From Nocardioides silvaticus (lineage in GTDB: Bacteria; Actinomycetota; Actinomycetes; Propionibacteriales; Nocardioidaceae), in assembly GCF_003160695.1 (NCBI RefSeq), contig NZ_QGDD01000009.1, positions 124,001 to 188,000 on the forward strand: a stretch of 64,000 bases of DNA. The letters run 5' to 3'. Both the position numbers and the translations under genes were made by a program. A model generated the notes under the pieces. That model ran no database searches. It was not told the DNA's origin and saw only the letters and a list, made by a program, of their open reading frames with translations. Below, piece after piece: positions 35,135 through 43,670 of the stretch; within the stretch, counting starts at the first letter, position 1, and each line of letters begins with the position of its first letter.

Positions 35135-36588
35135 AGGCCGGGGGCGTCCCCAAGGAGACTCCGGGCATGCCGATGGCCCCGCCGGTGGTGTTGTGGTGGC
35201 GGGGTTCGGGGCGTGGGAGCTAGTGGTCGGGTGGTGAGGGGGTGGGTGCCGGTGGGGTCGACGAGGTAGGTGCCGGAGTCGAGGGTCCAGGTGTAGGTGC
35301 CGGGGTGGAGCATCCGGTAGGACGCTCGGCCGGCGGTCTTCATCCGGTGGTGGCCTCGACACAAGGGGGCGAGGTTGCACGGGCAGGTGACGCCGCCCTC
35401 GGCGTGGGATTCGAGGTGGTCGAGGTCGCAGCGTCCTGGTCTGATGGTCGAGCCTGTCGAGACCGTGCAGTGGGGGAAGACGCAGTGGTGGTCGCGTTCG
35501 GTGACCTGACGCCGGTGGCGGTCGGGGGTCTCGTAGGAGTCGACCGGCTGGTGACCGGCGAGATCCACGACTGGCCTGACGAGGACCGTCGTGCCGGGGA
35601 GGCCGAGCCAGGTCTTGATCTGCTCCGGTGAGATCGGGGTCTGGGTGTTGCCGAACCGGCCGACGGTCGTGTCGTCGGCGGACAGGTGGAGCACCAGCTC
35701 AGTCTTCCGTCCCGGGACGGTGCGGGTGATCTCCCCGGTCTCGGGGTCGACGACGTGCAGGTCGAGCATCAGGTCCTCCCGCGCTATTTCGCCGAGCGCC
35801 TTGGAGCGGCGGATGTCGAGGGAGTCCTCGTCGCCGAGCTGACCCAGCAGCTTCGCGCGGCGGCTGATGGCGTTCTCCAGGTCGAGGGCGTCGGCAGCGT
35901 CGAGGGTGGCGGAGAGGTTGGCGGTGCCGTTGAACCCGACCGCATCCAGACCGGTGTTCACGTGCCGGTGCTCGTGCGCCTGGCGGCGGCGTTCCTCGGC
36001 GGCCGCGGGGTCGTACCGGACGAGGGCTTCTTCGACGAGGCGGTCGACCTGGGGCCAGGTGCAGCCTTGGGCGCTGATGGCGAGCTGCCGGTCGACGTAG
36101 GCGGCGGCGTCCTCGGACAGCAACCTGGTGTGATCGGCGATCCGCAGTGCTTTCCAGACCGGCACGTGTCCGTCGAGGGTCCGCTGCCACAGCTGGGGGA
36201 GGCGGTGGGAGAGCTCGAGGACCTGGCCGACGTAGTTGCGGCCGGAGTCCAGGGAGCGGCCGAGGAGGGCGTTGAGCTCCATGACGGCGAAGTCGCTGAT
36301 CAGGGGTGCGCCGGGGCCGGCGAGTGGGAGGCCGGTGTCCAGGCCGCGTTCGGTGAGGGTGGCGGCGTCGGCCTCGTCGTCGACGACGTGCTCGAGCGCC
36401 CACTCCGCGATCTCCCGAAGAACGGCGATCTCCTGGTCGACGATCACGGTGCGGCGCTCACGGATGCTGGCGAGCAGCTCCTGGGATCGGGTCACCACGA
36501 CCCGCTCGGCTTCGGGTGCGACCGGCTCGACGGCCACCGCGCCCAAGGGGGCGGGGAGGTCGAAGAGCGGGGCGGTCCCGAGTTCCAT
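35131..36588 (-). CDS. DUF222 / HNH endonuclease signature protein (13E12-like)
   Basis: This 485-residue protein has an N-terminal helical DUF222 domain (about residues 35-330; SDFAVMELNALLGRS, RRQAHEHRHV). A C-terminal HNH module follows with CVFPHC, CDLDHLESHAEGGVTCPCNLAPLCRGHHRMKT, four zinc-type Cys and the DLDH/HH catalytic pattern. Such proteins occur in many copies in Nocardioides and mycobacteria (the 13E12 family) and are often near repeats; their role is unknown, possibly in mobile DNA. The tail is Pro/His-rich. A repeat-filled intergenic region lies upstream. Confidence 0.88.
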   Translation of the reverse strand: MELGTAPLFDLPAPLGAVAVEPVAPEAERVVVTRSQELLASIRERRTVIVDQEIAVLREIAEWALEHVVDDEADAATLTERGLDTGLPLAGPGAPLISDFAVMELNALLGRSLDSGRNYVGQVLELSHRLPQLWQRTLDGHVPVWKALRIADHTRLLSEDAAAYVDRQLAISAQGCTWPQVDRLVEEALVRYDPAAAEERRRQAHEHRHVNTGLDAVGFNGTANLSATLDAADALDLENAISRRAKLLGQLGDEDSLDIRRSKALGEIAREDLMLDLHVVDPETGEITRTVPGRKTELVLHLSADDTTVGRFGNTQTPISPEQIKTWLGLPGTTVLVRPVVDLAGHQPVDSYETPDRHRRQVTERDHHCVFPHCTVSTGSTIRPGRCDLDHLESHAEGGVTCPCNLAPLCRGHHRMKTAGRASYRMLHPGTYTWTLDSGTYLVDPTGTHPLTTRPLAPTPRTPPPQHHRRGHRHARSLLGDAPGL

Positions 36589-36726
36589 GAGGCGTATTCA
36601 ACATGGGACCACCGACAGTTCGACGCGGCCGGAACGCGCCTGTGGACAGGGGGTTCCCTGCACATGGATTGTGGACGACAGGTGGCTCGAACCGCTTCTG
36701 CAACGACCCACGGCCCGACGGTCGCG

Positions 36727-36784
36727 GGCAGCTTGCGGCGTCTCGATACGCCCTCGCCTAGCGGCTCGGGCTACTCGACGACCA
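36727..36784 (+). repeat. 58-bp direct repeat, copy A
   Basis: Identical to 37048-37105 over 58 bp; similarity extends about 20 bp further upstream with a few changes (acccacggcccgacggtcgc versus ctcacaacccgacggccgta). Confidence 0.9.
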
Positions 36785-37047
36785 CCACGAGGGTTACTCG
36801 ACGACCGGCGGGCGAGGGCTACTCGACGACCGGGAGGCTCGGACTACTCGCGACCAACGACCGACGACCGACGCACCCGCAAGCAGACCGCGACCACCTG
36901 TCCTCCTGACGCGGCCGCAAGCACAGCGAGTACCTCAGGCCTCCCGTCACCGGCGCAGGGCTCGGGGGAACAGTCACGTGACCAACGACGGCGCTCGGCC
37001 ATGTAATTCGTCTGTAGCGGCTACCAACTCACAACCCGACGGCCGTA

Positions 37048-37105
37048 GGCAGCTTGCGGCGTCTCGATACGCCCTCGCCTAGCGGCTCGGGCTACTCGAC
37101 GACCA
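37048..37105 (+). repeat. 58-bp direct repeat, copy B
   Basis: Second copy, 321 bp from copy A. Its end runs directly into the 21-bp tandem array. Confidence 0.9.
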
Positions 37106-37167
37106 GGCCGGGCTACTCGACGACCAGGCCGGGCTACTCGACGACCAGGCCGGGCTACTCGACGACC
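37089..37167 (+). repeat. 21-bp tandem repeat array
   Basis: Three perfect 21-bp units (37089-37109, 37110-37130, 37131-37151) and a 16-bp partial unit (37152-37167), followed by a degenerate copy with gctcgacgacc. There are no spacers, so it is not a CRISPR array. Confidence 0.9.
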
Positions 37168-37198
37168 GGACGGCCGGGGTGCTCGACGACCGCGAAGG

Positions 37199-37570
37199 TC
37201 AGCGGGTGGCGCGGATGGTGGGGCTGACGTCGGCCTTGCAGCGGTCGGTCTTCTTCACCTTGGCGTAGAACCGGCCCTCGGTGCCGGTGTTGCCGGTGTT
37301 CCAGTCGCCGTCGTCGTCGGTGGTGTCGGAGGCGAAGCGGCGGTCGTTGCCGCCGCCACGCGAGCCGATCTGCTTGTAGACGACGACCTCGCGGTTCTTC
37401 TCGCAGCGGTCGCGGGGGCTGTCGACCTCGCCGAAGAGGTCGGTGCCGTCGGCCTCGATGGTGACGGTGGAGGCGGCCGGGGCGGCGGCCTCGGCGCCAG
37501 CGGGGACGAGAAGGGCGAGGCTGCCGACGGCGGCGAGCGTGCGGACGGAGGTGCGGGTGAGGGTGTTCAT
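37199..37570 (-). CDS. Secreted protein of unknown function, tandem paralogue B
   Basis: This 123-residue protein has a signal peptide (TLTRTSVRTLAAVGSLALLV, cleavage likely near AEAAA). The mature domain has TVTIEADGTDLFGEV, VVVYKQIGSRGGGNDRRFASDT, TDDDGDWNTGNTGTEGRFYA and a final RCKADVSPTIRATR. Two Cys (DRCEKN and DRCKAD) could form a disulfide. The adjacent gene (37715-38092) encodes a clear paralogue. I do not recognise a named domain; it looks like a small extracellular beta-rich domain. No strong ribosome binding site precedes ATG 37570, unlike its sister gene. Confidence 0.72.
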   Translation of the reverse strand: MNTLTRTSVRTLAAVGSLALLVPAGAEAAAPAASTVTIEADGTDLFGEVDSPRDRCEKNREVVVYKQIGSRGGGNDRRFASDTTDDDGDWNTGNTGTEGRFYAKVKKTDRCKADVSPTIRATR

Positions 37571-37648
37571 GGGATCCAGGGTCCGCCAAAAGCCGCCGTA
37601 CGTCTGGTCCTGGATCGTGACCTCGACCCGTCGCGGCGGAAAACGCAC

Positions 37649-37682
37649 GAGACCCCCGAGGCCGGAGGGCATCGGGGGTCTC
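37649..37682 (-). terminator. Intrinsic terminator between the two secreted paralogues
   Basis: GAGACCCCCGA and TCGGGGGTCTC form a perfect 11-bp stem with a 12-nt loop. On the minus strand it is followed by GTGCGTTTTCC, giving a short U-run. It would end the transcript of the 37715-38092 gene. Confidence 0.7.
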
Positions 37683-37714
37683 GCTCGCTGCGAGGGAGAA
37701 CGCTCAGGTGGTGA

Positions 37715-38092
37715 TCAGCGGCGGGCGGTGATCGTGGGGCTGAAGTCGGCCTTGCACACGTTGGTCTTCTTGACCTTGGCGTAGAACTTGCCCTCGGTGC
37801 CGGTGTTGCCGGTGTTCCACTCGCCGTCGTCGTCGGTGGTGTCGGAGGCGAAGTTGATGTCGTTGCCGCCGCCGCGCGCGCCGACCTGCTTGTAGACGAC
37901 GACCTTGCGGTCGGCCTCGCAGGCCGAGCTCGAGCTGACCGAGCCGAACAGGTCGGTGCCCTCGGTCTGGATGGTGACCGTGGAGGGGACCGTCGGCGCG
38001 GCCGACGCGGTGGCGGCGTTGCCGATCATGACGCCGGCGGCCGAGGCCAGGCCCAGGAACGAGACAGCAGCGGTACGGGTGATGATGTTCAT
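37715..38092 (-). CDS. Secreted protein of unknown function, tandem paralogue A
   Basis: This 125-residue protein has a signal peptide (RTAAVSFLGLASAAGVMIG, cleavage likely after ASA). The mature domain begins TVTIQTEGTDLFGSV and has VVVYKQVGARGGGND, DTTDDDGEWNTGNTGTEGKF and VCKADFSPTI. Over the mature region it is very similar to paralogue B; the two Cys positions are kept. ATG at 38092 follows AGAAGGAAACTCCG, a good ribosome binding site. A terminator follows, so the two paralogues are probably separate transcripts. Function unknown. Confidence 0.78.
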   Translation of the reverse strand: MNIITRTAAVSFLGLASAAGVMIGNAATASAAPTVPSTVTIQTEGTDLFGSVSSSSACEADRKVVVYKQVGARGGGNDINFASDTTDDDGEWNTGNTGTEGKFYAKVKKTNVCKADFSPTITARR

Positions 38093-38143
38093 CGGAGTTT
38101 CCTTCTGGTGTGGGGGACGTGCGATCGGGTTGATCGCGGTTCT

Positions 38144-38161
38144 GGGGTGTGGATGCACCCC
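38144..38161 (-). terminator. Weak hairpin after the transglycosylase/M15 gene
   Basis: GGGGTG and CACCCC form a 6-bp stem with a 6-nt loop in the gap between the transglycosylase/M15-like gene and the secreted-protein pair. No U-tract follows. Confidence 0.3.
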
Positions 38162-38203
38162 CGGCCCCCGGAAGTTCCAGAAGTTCCGAGATTTCTTTTC
38201 CGG

Positions 38204-39160
38204 CTACTCGAACACGTCGACGTGGACGTGGTCGCGGTGCTCGAGGATGGCCCGGTCGCCGGACCGGCTCGGCGGGTCGTAGTCGCGCCAGCCCTCGCGG
38301 CCGGCGGTCCAGATCCGGTCGTCGAAGATGACGGTGCGGATGTCGAGCCGCGCGGCGTTGCCGACGAGGTAGTGGGCGACGGCCCAGCCCCGCGTCTGGT
38401 TGGCGTCGTTGATCGGCCGGAAGAAGATGTCGACCGCCCGGCCCTCGTAGTGCGCGGAGCCCTCCATGTGACCCGTCGACACGCCGCCGGGGGCGAAGCC
38501 GCCGAGGTCCAGCTTGCCGAAGCGGTCGAGGACGTCCTTGCGTACGGCGTCCGCCCGGCCGGTCAGACCCGACGGGACCAGCTCCTCGTCGGCCGAGGGC
38601 GCGCCGCCGTCGAGGTCGCAGCTGAACGCCGCGGGGGAGTAGCCGGTCAGCGCCGAGGCGAGCGCGCGGGCGTCCTCCTCGTGGTCCGCGTAGGCGCTGG
38701 GGTAGGCCGAGCGCTGGACCATCTGTGCGGCCTCGGTGATCGCCATGTCCTCGTAGCCGTCGACCTCGACCAGGGCGTCGTAGAAGGCGTTGGTGGAGTA
38801 CACCGGGTCGAGGATCTGCTCCTCCGTGCCCCATCCCTGCGAGGGCCGCTGCTGGAACAGCCCGAGCGAGTCGCGGTCGCCGTAGTCGATGTTGGTGAGC
38901 TTCGACTCCTGGAACGCCGTGGCGAGGGCGATCGACACGGCGCGGGCGGGGAGGCCGCGCTCGATCGCGATCGAGGCGATGAGGGCGGCGTTCTCGGCCT
39001 GCTCGCCCGAGATCTCGACCTCGTGCCCACCGACCGCGGCCGAGCAGTCGCCGTCGGGCCCGGTGAAGTGGTCGACGGCGGTGAGGATCGCGACGCCGAC
39101 CGCAGCGACGATCGCGATGGCCACCAGGCCGACCACGACGACTGCGGCACGCCCCTTCAT
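38204..39160 (-). CDS. Membrane-anchored protein with lysozyme-like and M15-peptidase-like domains
   Basis: This 318-residue protein has one N-terminal membrane helix (about residues 5-30). A lytic-transglycosylase-like segment follows (ALATAFQESKLTNIDYGDRDSLGLFQQRP, about residues 75-105, with the candidate catalytic Glu in QES). The C-terminal domain resembles M15/VanY-type peptidases: SAHYEGRAVDIFF (SxHxxGxAxD) and HRDHVHVDVF (HxH). It would act on peptidoglycan outside the membrane. Whether both domains are catalytic cannot be judged. I chose ATG at 39160; ATG at 39178 is an alternative. Confidence 0.75.
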   Translation of the reverse strand: MKGRAAVVVVGLVAIAIVAAVGVAILTAVDHFTGPDGDCSAAVGGHEVEISGEQAENAALIASIAIERGLPARAVSIALATAFQESKLTNIDYGDRDSLGLFQQRPSQGWGTEEQILDPVYSTNAFYDALVEVDGYEDMAITEAAQMVQRSAYPSAYADHEEDARALASALTGYSPAAFSCDLDGGAPSADEELVPSGLTGRADAVRKDVLDRFGKLDLGGFAPGGVSTGHMEGSAHYEGRAVDIFFRPINDANQTRGWAVAHYLVGNAARLDIRTVIFDDRIWTAGREGWRDYDPPSRSGDRAILEHRDHVHVDVFE

Positions 39161-39214
39161 GCTCCCCGCTTCATGCACTCAGTGTCCGGGAGAGGTGGTT
39201 GCGCGACCGCAACG

Positions 39215-40153
39215 TCAGTTCGCGTGCAGCGCGGCGTTGAGGGCGATGCCCTCGCCCTGCCACGGCACCGCCTCGACCGCACCGGTCTGGCTGTTGCGCC
39301 GGAAGAGCACGTTGGCGGCCCCCGACAGGTCGCGCGCCTTCATCACTCGCGGCTCGGCGCCGGGCAGGTGGACCAGCACCTTGGTGCCGGCAGTGACGTA
39401 GCAACCGGCCTCGACCACGCAGTCGTCACCGAGGGAGATGCCGATGCCGGCGTTGGCGCCGATGAGGCAGCGCCGGCCGATCGAGATGACCTCCTTGCCG
39501 CCGCCCGACAGGGTGCCCATGATCGAAGCGCCGCCGCCGACGTCCGAGCCGTCGCCGACGACGACCCCGGCCGAGATCCGGCCCTCGACCATCGAGGCGC
39601 CCAGCGTGCCGGCGTTGTAGTTGACGAAGCCCTCGTGCATCACGGTCGTGCCCGGAGCCAGGTGGGCACCGAGCCGCACCCGGTCGGCGTCGGCGATGCG
39701 GACGCCGGCGGGCATCACGTAGTCGACCATCCGCGGGAACTTGTCGACGCCGTACACCGCGACGGTCTCGCCGGCGGCGCGCAGCCGGGCCCGGGTCAGC
39801 TCGAAGCCGTCGACGGCGCAGGGCCCGGCGCTGGTCCACACCACGTTGGTGAGGTGGCCGAAGATGCCGTCCAGGTTGATGGTGCGCGGAGCGACCAGCC
39901 GGTGCGAGAGCAGGTGCAGGCGCAGCCACGCGTCGGCCGTGCTCGCCGGCGGGCTGTCGAGGTCGGCGATCTCGACCAGGCCGACCTGGAGCTCCACCGC
40001 GCGCACCTTGTCGCTGCCCTCGAGAGCGACCAGCTCCGCCGAGGCGACCGCGTCCTCCGGCTTCGCGCCGAGCGCGGGGGTCGGGAACCAGGTGTCGAGC
40101 ACCGAGTCGTCGGAGGCGTACGTCGTCAGGCCGAATCCCCAAGCAGCAGTCAC
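39215..40153 (-). CDS. dapD: 2,3,4,5-tetrahydropyridine-2,6-dicarboxylate N-succinyltransferase
   Basis: This 312-residue protein has the actinobacterial DapD layout: an N-terminal [13 protein letters not shown] segment and a left-handed parallel beta-helix of hexapeptide repeats ([55 protein letters not shown]). The conserved [14 protein letters not shown] is present. It uses succinyl-CoA in the succinylase branch of diaminopimelate/lysine synthesis, upstream of DapC and DapE in this window. GTG at 40153 is preferred: a TAGAAT element lies 8 nt upstream, consistent with a leaderless message, and homologues begin there. GTG at 40177 is also in frame. Confidence 0.93.
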   Translation of the reverse strand: MTAAWGFGLTTYASDDSVLDTWFPTPALGAKPEDAVASAELVALEGSDKVRAVELQVGLVEIADLDSPPASTADAWLRLHLLSHRLVAPRTINLDGIFGHLTNVVWTSAGPCAVDGFELTRARLRAAGETVAVYGVDKFPRMVDYVMPAGVRIADADRVRLGAHLAPGTTVMHEGFVNYNAGTLGASMVEGRISAGVVVGDGSDVGGGASIMGTLSGGGKEVISIGRRCLIGANAGIGISLGDDCVVEAGCYVTAGTKVLVHLPGAEPRVMKARDLSGAANVLFRRNSQTGAVEAVPWQGEGIALNAALHAN

Positions 40154-40161
40154 GTGGGGTG

Positions 40162-40167
40162 ATTCTA
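40162..40167 (-). promoter_or_regulatory. -10 element for a leaderless dapD transcript
   Basis: On the minus strand TAGAAT lies 8 nt before the GTG start at 40153. It is the closest match to TATAAT among the candidate -10 elements in this window. Confidence 0.5.
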
Positions 40168-40264
40168 GTGGGGGCACAACCGATTACCCGCCGGGCCCGC
40201 GCTCGCCGTACGCTGTGACCACAGGCGTTCGAGCCGTCATCAGCGGCGAGCCCCGGGAAGAACG

Positions 40265-40292
40265 GGTTTCGACAAGCTCAACCACCGAGACC
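40265..40292 (+). repeat. Repeat-like hairpin 1 inside the ileS leader
   Basis: This 28-nt imperfect palindrome (GGTTTCGACAAGCTCAACCA then CCGAGACC) is 23/28 identical to 40340-40367. It resembles the dispersed 'tcgacaagctcaaccacc' type of repeat that I associate with Nocardioides genomes. Confidence 0.6.
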
Positions 40293-40339
40293 TCAGTAGA
40301 ACCCGGCGGGTAGGCCCGTCACAGCCGAGAACGAGTGGT

Positions 40340-40367
40340 GGTCTCGACGAGCTCGACCGACGAGACC
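40340..40367 (+). repeat. Repeat-like hairpin 2 inside the ileS leader
   Basis: Second copy (GGTCTCGACGAGCTCGACCG then ACGAGACC). Its GGTCTCG and CGAGACC ends form a perfect 7-bp stem. It ends 7 nt before the T-box sequence. Confidence 0.6.
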
Positions 40368-40436
40368 GCAAACGAGGTGGTACCGCGGCGCAAGTCGTCC
40401 TCGTACGACGACAAACCACCGCAGGAGATGCCACTC

Positions 40437-43400
40437 ATGACCTATCCGAAGGTCAACACCGACAACAGCGCAGGCGTCCCGTCCTCGCCACGCTTCCCGG
40501 AGATCGAGGAGCGGGTCCTGGCCTACTGGGCCGAGGACGACACGTTCCGGGCCAGCGTCGAGCAGCGCGACGCCGGGGACGACGGCGCCAACGAGTTCGT
40601 CTTCTACGACGGGCCGCCGTTCGCCAACGGGCTGCCGCACTACGGCCACCTGCTGACCGGCTACGTCAAGGACATCGTGCCGCGCTACGAGACCATGCGG
40701 GGCAAGCGCGTCGAGCGCCGGTTCGGGTGGGACACCCACGGGCTCCCCGCGGAGCTCGAGGCGATGCGGCTCAACGGCATCAAGACGACCGACGAGATCG
40801 TCGAGATGGGCATCGACAAGTTCAACGACGCCTGCCGGGCGTCGGTGCTGAAGTACACCGGGGAGTGGCGCGACTACGTCACCCGCCAGGCGCGCTGGGT
40901 CGACTTCGACAACGACTACCGCACGATGAACCCGGAGTTCATGGAGTCGGTGCTCTGGGCGTTCAAGAGCCTCTACGACAAGGGCCTGGTCTACGAAGGC
41001 TTCCGCGTCCTGCCGTACTGCTGGAACGACGAGACGCCGCTGTCCAACCACGAGCTGCGGATGGACGACGACGTCTACCAGGACCGCCAGGACCCGGCGG
41101 TCACCGTGGGCTTCGAGATCACGAGCGAGGGCGAGCTCCAGGGCGCCAAGCTGCTGATCTGGACGACGACCCCGTGGACGCTGCCGAGCAACCTCGCGGT
41201 GATGGTGGGCTCCGACATCGACTACGTCGTGGTGGACGAGTACGGCGTCGACCGGTACGTCATCGCCGAGGCCCGCCTCTCGGCGTACTCCCGCGAGCTC
41301 GGCGAGGAGCCCAACGTCGTGTGGCGCGGCAAGGGCTCGGACCTGGTGGGCCTGTCGTACACGCCGCCGTTCCGCTACTTCGAGGGTCACGCCAACGCGT
41401 TCCGCGTGGTGCCCGCCGACGAGGCCGTCACGACCACCGACGGCACCGGCCTGGTGCACAGCGCAGGCGCGTTCGGTGAGGTCGACAAGGAGGTCACCGA
41501 CCGGGAGAAGATCGAGCCGGTGATGCCGGTCGGCAAGGACGGGCGGTTCATCGCACCGGTCGACGAGTACGCCGGCATGCTGGTCTTCGACGCCAACCTG
41601 CACATCATCGACCACCTCAAGACCCGGACCGGCGCGGTCACCCCCGGCACGGTGCTGCTGCGGCGTGAGACCTACAACCACTCCTACCCGCACTGCTGGC
41701 GGTGCCGGGAGCCGCTGATCTACAAGGGCGTGGAGTCCTGGTTCGTCGAGGTCACCAAGTTCAAGCAGCGGATGCTGGAGCTCAACGAGCAGATTCGCTG
41801 GGTGCCCGAGCACATCAAGCACGGGCAGTTCGGCAAGTGGCTGGAGAACGCCCGCGACTGGTCGATCACCCGCAACCGGTTCTGGGGCAGCCCGGTGCCG
41901 GTGTGGAAGAGCGACGACCCGGCGTACCCCCGGATCGACGTCTACGGCTCGTTCGAGGAGCTCGAGCGCGACTTCGGCCGGCTGCCGCTCAACAAGGACG
42001 GCGAGCGCGACCTGCACCGGCCGTGGGTGGACGAGCTGACCCGTCCCAACCCCGACGACCCGACCGGGAGGTCGACGATGCGCCGGGTCGCCGACGTGCT
42101 CGACGTGTGGTTCGACTCCGGCTCGATGTCCTTCGCCCAGGTCCACTACCCGTTCGAGAACCAAGACTGGTTCGACGGTGCTCAGGACGGCTCCGCCGTG
42201 GGGCACTTCCCGGCCGACTTCATCGTCGAGTACATCGGCCAGACCCGGGGCTGGTTCTACACGCTGCACATCCTGGCGACCGCGCTGTTCGACCGGCCGG
42301 CGTTCTCGTCCTGCATCAGCCACGGCATCGTGCTCGGCTCCGACGGCAACAAGATGTCGAAGTCGCTGCGCAACTACCCGGACGTGCGCGAGGTCTTCGA
42401 CCGCGACGGTGCGGACGCGATGCGGTGGTTCCTGATGGCGAGCCCGATCCTGCGCGGCGGCAACCTGGTCGTCACCGAGCAGGGGATCCGCGACTCGGTG
42501 CGCCAGGTGATGATCCCGCTCTGGAACACCTGGTACTTCTTCTCGCTCTACGCCAACGCCGAGAGCTACGACGCGCAGGGCCGCACCGACTCGACCGACC
42601 CGCTCGACCGCTACCTGCTGGCCAAGACCAGGCAGTACGTCGAGCAGCTGACCGCAGAGCTCGACGACTACGCGATCGCCGACGCGTGCGAGACGACCCG
42701 CGGGTTCCTCGACGTACTGACGAACTGGTACGTCCGCCGCTCCCGCGAGCGGTTCTGGGAGGGCCGGGCCGAGGCCTTCGAGACCCTGGCTGCGGTGCTG
42801 GACGTCGTGTGCCGCGCCGTCGCGCCGCTGCTGCCGCTGACGACCGAGGAGGTCTGGCGCGGCCTGACCGGCGGTCGTTCGGTCCACCTCACCGACTGGC
42901 CCGACGCCGCGGCGCTGCCGGGCGCCCCCGCCGACCTGGAGCTGGTCGCCGCGATGGACCAGGTCCGCGAGATCTGCTCCGCCACGTCCGCGCTGCGGAA
43001 GGCCGGCGGGCTGCGCAACCGGCTGCCGCTCGCGACCCTCACGGTGGTCGTCGACGACCCGGCGGCGCTCGAGGGGTTCACCTCGATCGTCGCCGACGAG
43101 GTCAACGTGAAGCGGGTGCGGCTGCTCGCGACGGACTCGTCCGAGGCGGCGTCGTACGGCGTCTCGCAGCGGCTCACCGTCAACGCGCGCGCCGCCGGTC
43201 CGCGGCTCGGCAAGGACGTGCAGACCGCGATCAAGGCGTCGAAGTCGGGCGACTGGTCCGTGGCCGAGGACGGGTCGGTCGTCGCCGGCGGGCTGGCGCT
43301 GCTCGAGGGCGAGTACACGCTGGAGACCGTCGTCGGCGACGCGTCGGACGACACGGCGACCGGCATGCTGCCCGGTGGTGGGTTCGTCGTGCTCGACACC

Positions 43401-43670
43401 GCGGTCACCCCCGAGCTGGCCGAGGAGGGACTCGCGCGCGACCTGGTGCGCGCGGTCCAGCAGGCCCGCCGCGACGCCGGCCTCGAGGTGACCGACCGGA
43501 TCGCGCTGACGATCGGCGGCGGTGCGGCCGTGCAGGCGGCCGCGCGGACGCACGAGTCGCTGATCGCCAACGAGACCCTCGCGACGTCGTACTCCGTCGT
43601 GGAGGCCGACGGCGGCACCGTGACGGTGGGCGAGGGCGAGCAGGCGTCGCTGGCGGTCGCCCGCGCCTGA
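40437..43670 (+). CDS. ileS: Isoleucyl-tRNA synthetase
   Basis: This 1077-residue class-I synthetase has the HIGH-type motif [13 protein letters not shown] (about residues 65-80), FGWDTHGLP, a CP1 editing domain with [10 protein letters not shown], and the KMSKS loop [13 protein letters not shown]. The long C-terminal anticodon-binding region is present. Length and the HYGH variant resemble the 'eukaryotic-type' IleRS group known for low mupirocin sensitivity; that property is inference. ATG at 40437 lies 9 nt after AGGAG; an ATG at 40428 abuts the Shine-Dalgarno and is unlikely. It is controlled by the T-box leader and followed, with overlap, by azlCD. Confidence 0.96.
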   Translation: MTYPKVNTDNSAGVPSSPRFPEIEERVLAYWAEDDTFRASVEQRDAGDDGANEFVFYDGPPFANGLPHYGHLLTGYVKDIVPRYETMRGKRVERRFGWDTHGLPAELEAMRLNGIKTTDEIVEMGIDKFNDACRASVLKYTGEWRDYVTRQARWVDFDNDYRTMNPEFMESVLWAFKSLYDKGLVYEGFRVLPYCWNDETPLSNHELRMDDDVYQDRQDPAVTVGFEITSEGELQGAKLLIWTTTPWTLPSNLAVMVGSDIDYVVVDEYGVDRYVIAEARLSAYSRELGEEPNVVWRGKGSDLVGLSYTPPFRYFEGHANAFRVVPADEAVTTTDGTGLVHSAGAFGEVDKEVTDREKIEPVMPVGKDGRFIAPVDEYAGMLVFDANLHIIDHLKTRTGAVTPGTVLLRRETYNHSYPHCWRCREPLIYKGVESWFVEVTKFKQRMLELNEQIRWVPEHIKHGQFGKWLENARDWSITRNRFWGSPVPVWKSDDPAYPRIDVYGSFEELERDFGRLPLNKDGERDLHRPWVDELTRPNPDDPTGRSTMRRVADVLDVWFDSGSMSFAQVHYPFENQDWFDGAQDGSAVGHFPADFIVEYIGQTRGWFYTLHILATALFDRPAFSSCISHGIVLGSDGNKMSKSLRNYPDVREVFDRDGADAMRWFLMASPILRGGNLVVTEQGIRDSVRQVMIPLWNTWYFFSLYANAESYDAQGRTDSTDPLDRYLLAKTRQYVEQLTAELDDYAIADACETTRGFLDVLTNWYVRRSRERFWEGRAEAFETLAAVLDVVCRAVAPLLPLTTEEVWRGLTGGRSVHLTDWPDAAALPGAPADLELVAAMDQVREICSATSALRKAGGLRNRLPLATLTVVVDDPAALEGFTSIVADEVNVKRVRLLATDSSEAASYGVSQRLTVNARAAGPRLGKDVQTAIKASKSGDWSVAEDGSVVAGGLALLEGEYTLETVVGDASDDTATGMLPGGGFVVLDTAVTPELAEEGLARDLVRAVQQARRDAGLEVTDRIALTIGGGAAVQAAARTHESLIANETLATSYSVVEADGGTVTVGEGEQASLAVARA

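Larger units (their letters stand above)
36589..37198. repeat. Repeat-rich intergenic region with 'ctactcgacgacc' units
   Basis: This 610-bp stretch has no convincing gene. A 58-bp direct repeat occurs at 36727-36784 and 37048-37105; it begins GGCAGCTTGCGGCGTCTCGA and ends at CTACTCGACGACCA. The short unit CTACTCGACGACC and variants recur about ten times in both halves. From 37089 a 21-bp tandem repeat (GGGCTACTCGACGACCAGGC plus C) is present in three perfect copies and one partial. The region separates the DUF222/HNH gene from the secreted-protein pair. Confidence 0.85.
40201..40436 (+). promoter_or_regulatory. T-box riboswitch leader of ileS (ultrashort Stem I, translational type)
   Basis: Stem I: GCTCGCCG (40201-40208) pairs with CGGCGAGC (40244-40251). 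An alternative GCCG/CGGC hairpin presents TCATCAG with ATC (40239-40241), the Ile specifier codon. The T-box sequence GAGGTGGTACCGCGGC is at 40374-40389; its TGGT would pair with the acceptor end of uncharged tRNA-Ile. Downstream, AACCACCGC (40414-40422) can pair with the GGTGGT of the T-box and sits beside the Shine-Dalgarno AGGAG (40423-40427), as in actinobacterial T-boxes that control translation. Two related 28-nt hairpins lie between Stem I and the T-box. Confidence 0.88.

Noticed and set aside
36236-37006. Plus-strand coding frames across the DUF222 start and repeat region
   Set aside because: They cross the antisense DUF222 gene and simple repeats, and their translations are Arg/Thr/Ser-rich without motifs.
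37089-37167. Possible CRISPR array
   Set aside because: The 21-bp units are directly contiguous with no unique spacers, and no cas genes are present.
40258-40271. A third KstR-like site (AACGGGTT) in the ileS leader
   Set aside because: It lacks the outer T/A positions and falls inside a structured riboswitch leader; most likely chance.
40293-43553. A 1086-codon open frame antisense to ileS
   Set aside because: Its composition is Arg/Val/Asp/Gly-rich low-information sequence, as expected from the complement of high-GC codons; ileS on the plus strand is unmistakable.
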